This document shows positions 7,766 to 11,157 of a stretch of DNA of 11,157 bases, piece after piece. Each line of letters begins with the position of its first letter. The first letter of the stretch is position 1. The notes below the pieces were generated by a model. The model was not told the origin of the DNA, did no database searches, and saw nothing but the letters and a program-made list of their open reading frames with translations. The DNA lies in NCBI GenBank assembly GCA_018398765.1, contig JAHBMJ010001695.1:1-11157 (forward strand), given 5' to 3'. The translations under genes were made by a program, and so were the position numbers. This DNA comes from Chromera velia (Eukaryota > Sar > Chromeraceae).

Positions 7766-8731
7766 ACAGTGCACGCCATGTGGTTGTATGGATATGAAAT
7801 CCATGTATGCCCAGATAGCGCGTACACAGAATTCGATGAGAAGCAAAGGAGATTTGTTAGGTTTGTTTTGCGTTTAAGAAAGAAAAAAAATTGTGACACC
7901 TTGATGATGGAAAGAAGTTTTATTTCGATCGATCTTGAAGTGGCTTTCAGAACGATCCGATGGGTAAGGAAGGCTTTAAAGGAGAAAAGAAACGAAGTGG
8001 TAGGGCAGGCAATCCTCACATGCCTGAAAGAGAGGGTAGAGAACGAAATAGGGGGGGGGAGAGGAATGCATCCTTTTCATCTTTTCCCTCATCTGAAGCA
8101 ATATATACAGGCACTCTACATAGACAGAGAAATGCACCCTTTTGCAACAGAAAGACTAAAAGGAAGCGCAGGGTAGAGAAGAACATAGGTAGTCAACGAA
8201 AGAGTGGATGGAATAGAGAGATGGCTGCTGAAGAGAACAAAAAATGAGCTAGACGAGAAAAAGAGAGAGACGTTTACACATAGAATAGAAAGAAACATAA
8301 GAGAGAAGGGCAGTCAGGAGAAGGCAGAACTAACAGGAATGATGATGGCTGACGTGCACAGAAAGGTCCCAAACGGAAACCGTCTCCACCTTTCTTTGTT
8401 TGAAGACAGAGCAGGTAGAAAGGTTGGCTCAACAATGAAAATAAACAGAAAAAGAATAAGGAGAGCCCCTTTTTGCTATATAAGAGTGGCGCCGCGATTG
8501 GAACACAGGAGGAGAGCAGCATGTAAGGTGGGAGACAGGGCTGTGGCTGCAACTCAGGGAAAAATTCCGGTAAGGGGGGGAGAGAAGGTGCCATTCTAGA
8601 AAAGGACGTGCCAGTTCTGTCGAGAGTGGTTGGGAATCGAGGTGGTGGAAGACGAAATCCATCTGGTGACAGAATATCCTGTTTTTGATGGAGAGAGAGC
8701 AGAGATGTTCAGGAAGACAGAAGAGAAATAG
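7766..8731 (+). pseudogene. Thumb-to-zinc-knuckle region (copy C)
   Basis: The RT frame continues. AMWLYGYEIHV parallels LYGLEI in copy A, and EKQRRFVRFVLRLRK parallels the ALQLHFVR segment. A long basic region follows, containing TAG 8174-8176 and 8186-8188. The segment VDGIERWLLKRTKNE corresponds to the WLSNWLKEE area of copy A. After TAG 8597-8599 comes a knuckle CQFC...H...Y (8609-8677), in which the final Cys of the C-x2-C...H-x4-C pattern is Tyr; a TGT/TGC to TAT change would explain this. TAG 8729-8731 ends the segment, but the frame stays open beyond it. Confidence 0.7.
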
Positions 8732-9280
8732 GATAGCAAGATGGAAGAAAGAGCCAGAAAGGCAGCCACAAAAAGAGAAGGGCTCAACAGAGAAAAGGGA
8801 AAAAGAGATAACTCAACGCTTTTCTGCTTTTTGTTGAATGAATGTCATGCCGCAGTAAATAAGTTTTTAGGATGGGCATCATTCAGACGGAGGGTGTTTG
8901 AGGAGTGTCCAGGATGGTACGGACACATAGAGGGAGACGCTCTGGCGGCCAGACATGCAGGAATCACCGGAAAGCAGCGGGCGATCGAGAGACTAACAAA
9001 AGAATATGAGAAGACGATTGATAACTTAGAAACGACCGAAGGAGCGTTAGGGTGGGGAAGGAGGGAGCCGCAGAACTTGAAGAAGATTGATAAAGCGAAC
9101 AAGAAGAGCGAGGAAGCCCAAATCGCATGCCGTTTCAGATCGATTTTTAGGTCGGAAAGCCAACACGGATCCAGAGCCGTAGCTCGAACAACGAACAATC
9201 ATGCAGCAGCAGCCAGGGTAACAGACTCTGGCAGGCCCCGAGGGCGGGGTCTGATACCTCAGCTTAGGCTAGGGAATTAA
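8732..9280 (+). pseudogene. C-terminal extension of LINE ORF2 (copy C)
   Basis: About 182 codons in the RT frame, ending at TAA 9278-9280. It begins with a Lys/Arg/Glu-rich helix-like part, then a less charged part with FCFLLNECHAAVNKFLGW and PGWYGHIEGDALAARHAG, and ends basic with GRPRGRGLIPQLRLGN. Copies A and B have only some 75-80 residues after their knuckle. The hydrophobic FCFLLNECHAAV part may correspond to the VLLLCTILP part of copy A. I do not recognise a named domain. Kept in frame with no further stop, it is clearly part of the element's protein. Confidence 0.6.
9234..9251 (+). other. GC-rich hairpin near the end of ORF2 (copy C)
   Basis: GGCCCCG and CGGGGTC pair over 7 bp (one G-T pair) around a 4-nt loop, AGGG. 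It lies 27 bases before the terminal TAA. A role in RNA recognition by the RT is possible but not shown. Confidence 0.5.
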
Positions 9281-9342
9281 TGCCCTGCCCTGCTAGCTCT
9301 GGCGACAGACAGACATAGCGGGAAGGCCCTAAGGCGGAACAT
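9281..9342 (+). other. Short 3' UTR of copy C
   Basis: About 60 bases between the TAA and the tail, with GCCCT doubled at 9283-9293. Upstream and overlapping the ORF end is GGCTAGGG followed by TTAA, which is also present near the end of copy B. GGAACAT (9336-9342) abuts the tail. Confidence 0.45.
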
Positions 9343-9362
9343 ATCAATCAATCAATAAATCA
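9343..9362 (+). repeat. (ATCA)5 tail of LINE copy C
   Basis: Five tetranucleotide units, the fourth being ATAA, end the element. The tail is flanked exactly by GGAACAT (9336-9342) and ATGTTCC (9363-9369), a perfect 7-bp inverted repeat. The unit differs from the ATC/CAT tails of copies A and B, which agrees with a different LINE family. Confidence 0.75.
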
Positions 9363-9521
9363 ATGTTCCAGTAGCTGAGTAGCCAATTAAGATCTTGGAA
9401 GGAGAAATCGATCAATGTAAGTCTAACAGACCAACGGTCGAACGTCACTAACCTGACATAACGATACGCAAGCTAATTCAAGCTCATGCCTAGCTGCTCA
9501 TGACATCACTGTTCGTGTATC

Positions 9522-9536
9522 GATTGATTGATTGAT
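9522..9536 (-). repeat. Inverted-orientation copy of the ATCA tail
   Basis: (GATT)3GAT on the plus strand reads ATCAATCAATCAATC on the minus strand, the same unit as the copy C tail about 160 bases to the left. It may mark the 3' end of a minus-strand element remnant or be a plain microsatellite. No minus-strand LINE protein is visible next to it. Confidence 0.5.
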
Positions 9537-10253
9537 CTACGTGCGCGCTAGTACACCATTCAGTTCCATTTAAACTAAAGACCAAACCTAGGCATGTAAA
9601 GTTATATGCCATGCAGTGGTAATTGACACCTAGTTGACACACTATTGCTTGCTGATAGACGAAAAGATGGAAACTTGAACTCTTGAACTTCATTGAATGA
9701 CAGGGCGTCGGTGCCGGAGAGTGATACGTGCGATTGTACTTCTACACCCGAATACCCGCTGTATGAACTCCTGCAGCCCCATAAAAATATGTACGGAAGA
9801 AAATCGTAAGAAAACTGTGAGGGTTCTTATTTGCAAAGCGTCCGTTTTCTGTTTGAAGCTACACGAAGTCTTTGTCACTGGAGAGACTCTCCTCATACTT
9901 TGGACACGACACAGCCATCAGCAAAACGAAATCAATCGAGGATCTCTATCCTCAAAAAAAGAAAGGGCGCGGAAGCCTGTGTCCGAGCCATTCAAAAGCC
10001 ACGGGCTCTAGAATGCTACATAAATCTGCCACACAATACATGCGGGGAAGCGCGTTCTAGAACGAACAAGAGATTCAGCTATCCATACCGCAACGGCTTG
10101 CCAAATGCACCCACCCACTCACCCGTAGGCGCACCCCCCCCTCCCGGGGGTCCCGAAGCGTCGACCCCCCCCGGTCCCTGCAGTCCCACAGAGGGGGTGT
10201 ACCCCTGTCGGAGTCTCTGTCGTGTAGACGATCCTTTGGAGATCTTGCAGCTG

Positions 10254-10277
10254 CACGCACGCATCCACGCACGCATA
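10254..10277 (+). repeat. Two 12-bp tandem units CACGCACGCATM
   Basis: CACGCACGCATC (10254-10265) is followed directly by CACGCACGCATA (10266-10277). This is a short tandem repeat in a GC-rich stretch with no evident role. Confidence 0.6.
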
Positions 10278-10925
10278 CTGTCAGCGGGGGCACAGCACCG
10301 TTGAAAGAACAAAACGTTCCAAGTTCAGAAAAGAAAGAACAAAACAAGGAAGGAACCAAAAGGGAGGGGAGGGAGGCATACGACCATGAACGAGAAAAGG
10401 TTTGAAGGTGAAATCCTCTTCTCCCTTTCATCGCTGTTCTCCTTCACCCCCTTCTCCCTCTTGCCGTCTTCTGCCCCTCTGCAAAAACGAAAGAGAGGAG
10501 CCTATGCAAAAACGAATGAAGAGAAAAAAGGGAGGACCCACCACAGCACCACACAAGGAAGGAAGATGACCACTGCCGCCGCCACAACCAGAAGACGAAG
10601 GAACCATGTCTCCCCAGGACTCAGAGAGCTCGCCTTGCCAGAAGAGAACCGCGCGTCCCACCTCTTCGCATTCATCTGCGCCACAGCGAACGAAACGGGA
10701 AGGTTCGTTCTTTTCATTTCATTTGACTGAATAATCTTCCATTCAAAGACTTCCACCCCGTCTCCCGCTTTCTCCGAACTACCATCCCAAACTGTAGGAA
10801 AAGGAAACCGCCATTCTGTACACCGTCCAATGGGACAGTGATACAATTGAGCAAAAAACCCAGCAAGACCCAAAGAGACAATGCACTCCTCGATCTGCTT
10901 CTTTTGTTTGAAGAAAACGTCCCCC

Positions 10926-10965
10926 AACCCAATCCAATCCAATCTAATCCAATCCAATCCAATCA
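10926..10965. repeat. Pentanucleotide (AATCC)8 repeat
   Basis: Eight units, one of them AACCC, one AATCT and the last AATCA. On the plus strand this gives a string of CCAAT words; on the minus strand it encodes an artificial WIGLD-type repeat. The unit differs from known telomere repeats. Confidence 0.75.
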
Positions 10966-11157
10966 AATAAATCCAAGGTAGTGTACGGACTATTGAGCCA
11001 CTCTATTCGCTGAAAAAACAAAACTCATTCGTGTGTGTGCCCACCCAGATACAGACAAAGAAAGTTCGAAGGAGCTCTAGAAGCACTCTGCGAGGGGGGG
11101 TGTAGGGGTGGCACAACAGTTCATCTGCACATTCCCTTCCTCACTTACTCAACCCCC

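Larger units (their letters stand above)
5399..9362 (+). mobile_element. LINE copy C, purine-rich family with endonuclease, RT and knuckle
   Basis: In order: the last part of an APE-type endonuclease, a long charged linker, an RT with motifs A and C, a thumb, a zinc knuckle, a C-terminal extension, a short 3' UTR and an (ATCA)n tail. The plus strand is strikingly A/G-rich and uses AGA/AGG, AAG and GAA/GAG heavily, unlike copies A and B, so it belongs to a separate family. The 5' boundary is uncertain; the front of the endonuclease is missing or unrecognisable. Confidence 0.85.
9370..11157. other. Right flank without a recognisable gene
   Basis: Several short open frames exist on both strands, none with a domain I recognise. 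The most gene-like is 10386-10730 (+), 114 codons starting at ATG after a purine-rich stretch. It has a hydrophobic N-terminal patch (residues about 9-31), then a basic low-complexity middle (ATTRRRRNH). It could be an exon or chance. A minus-strand frame over 10502-10966 owes its repeated start to a pentanucleotide repeat. Simple repeats and GC-rich hairpins are listed separately. Introns would hide real exons from this view. Confidence 0.4.

Noticed and set aside
9623-9640. Two TTGACAC words as bacterial -35 boxes
   Set aside because: The window is eukaryotic in character, no suitable -10 box or gene follows, and the two words are just a short direct repeat.
10926-10965. Telomere-like repeat
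   Set aside because: The AATCC unit does not match telomere units such as CCCTAA or CCCTAAA, and it is short and interstitial.
10502-10966. 154-codon minus-strand frame with WIGLD repeats and a hydrophobic end
   Set aside because: The repeats come from the (AATCC)8 pentanucleotide, and no family is recognisable. A chance frame is more likely.

Overview
This window looks like a piece of a eukaryotic nuclear genome, probably from a protist or alga, that is dominated by decaying non-LTR (LINE-type) retrotransposons. The evidence is three APE/RT-type element copies with microsatellite 3' tails, AT-rich spacers with no bacterial gene arrangement, and long strand-biased low-complexity tracts. I cannot place the species from the sequence alone. 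I recognise no host gene, tRNA, rRNA or CRISPR array.

Layout: (A) 1-3095 is LINE copy A, entering from the left edge of the window. It has a Pro-rich/basic linker, a complete reverse transcriptase (RT) domain (motif A DFSKAFD, motif C YADD), a thumb region and a C-terminal zinc-knuckle domain. Its damage is one TAG and one single-base frameshift, and it ends in an (ATC)8 tail. (B) 3096-3663 is an AT-rich spacer holding a 45-bp-period tandem duplication and a 232-bp foldback (terminal inverted repeat) element with degenerate internal repeats. (C) 3664-5141 is LINE copy B, a 5'-truncated relative of copy A that keeps only the thumb and C-terminal domain and ends in (CAT)9. (D) 5142-5398 is an A-tract and AT-rich spacer with no gene. 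(E) about 5399-9362 is LINE copy C, a different and very purine-rich family. It has the end of an APE endonuclease (IDY and SDH motifs), a long K/E/R linker, an RT with FADD, a zinc knuckle and a C-terminal extension, and ends in an (ATCA)n tail. (F) 9370-11157 is right-hand flank with simple repeats and unconvincing ORFs.

All three LINE copies point the same way (+). In a working copy, the endonuclease nicks target DNA, the RT copies the element RNA from its 3' end, and the C-terminal knuckle probably helps bind nucleic acid. The best leads are: copy C stays in one reading frame for 1151 codons yet is interrupted by eight TAG and one TAA, with no TGA and no frameshift; copies A and B share a positioned 3' UTR module (stem-loop, CATGAATGYATG, 17-nt gap, AGCC/GGCT hairpin, trinucleotide tail); and an unclassified foldback element with five internal repeat units sits between copies A and B.
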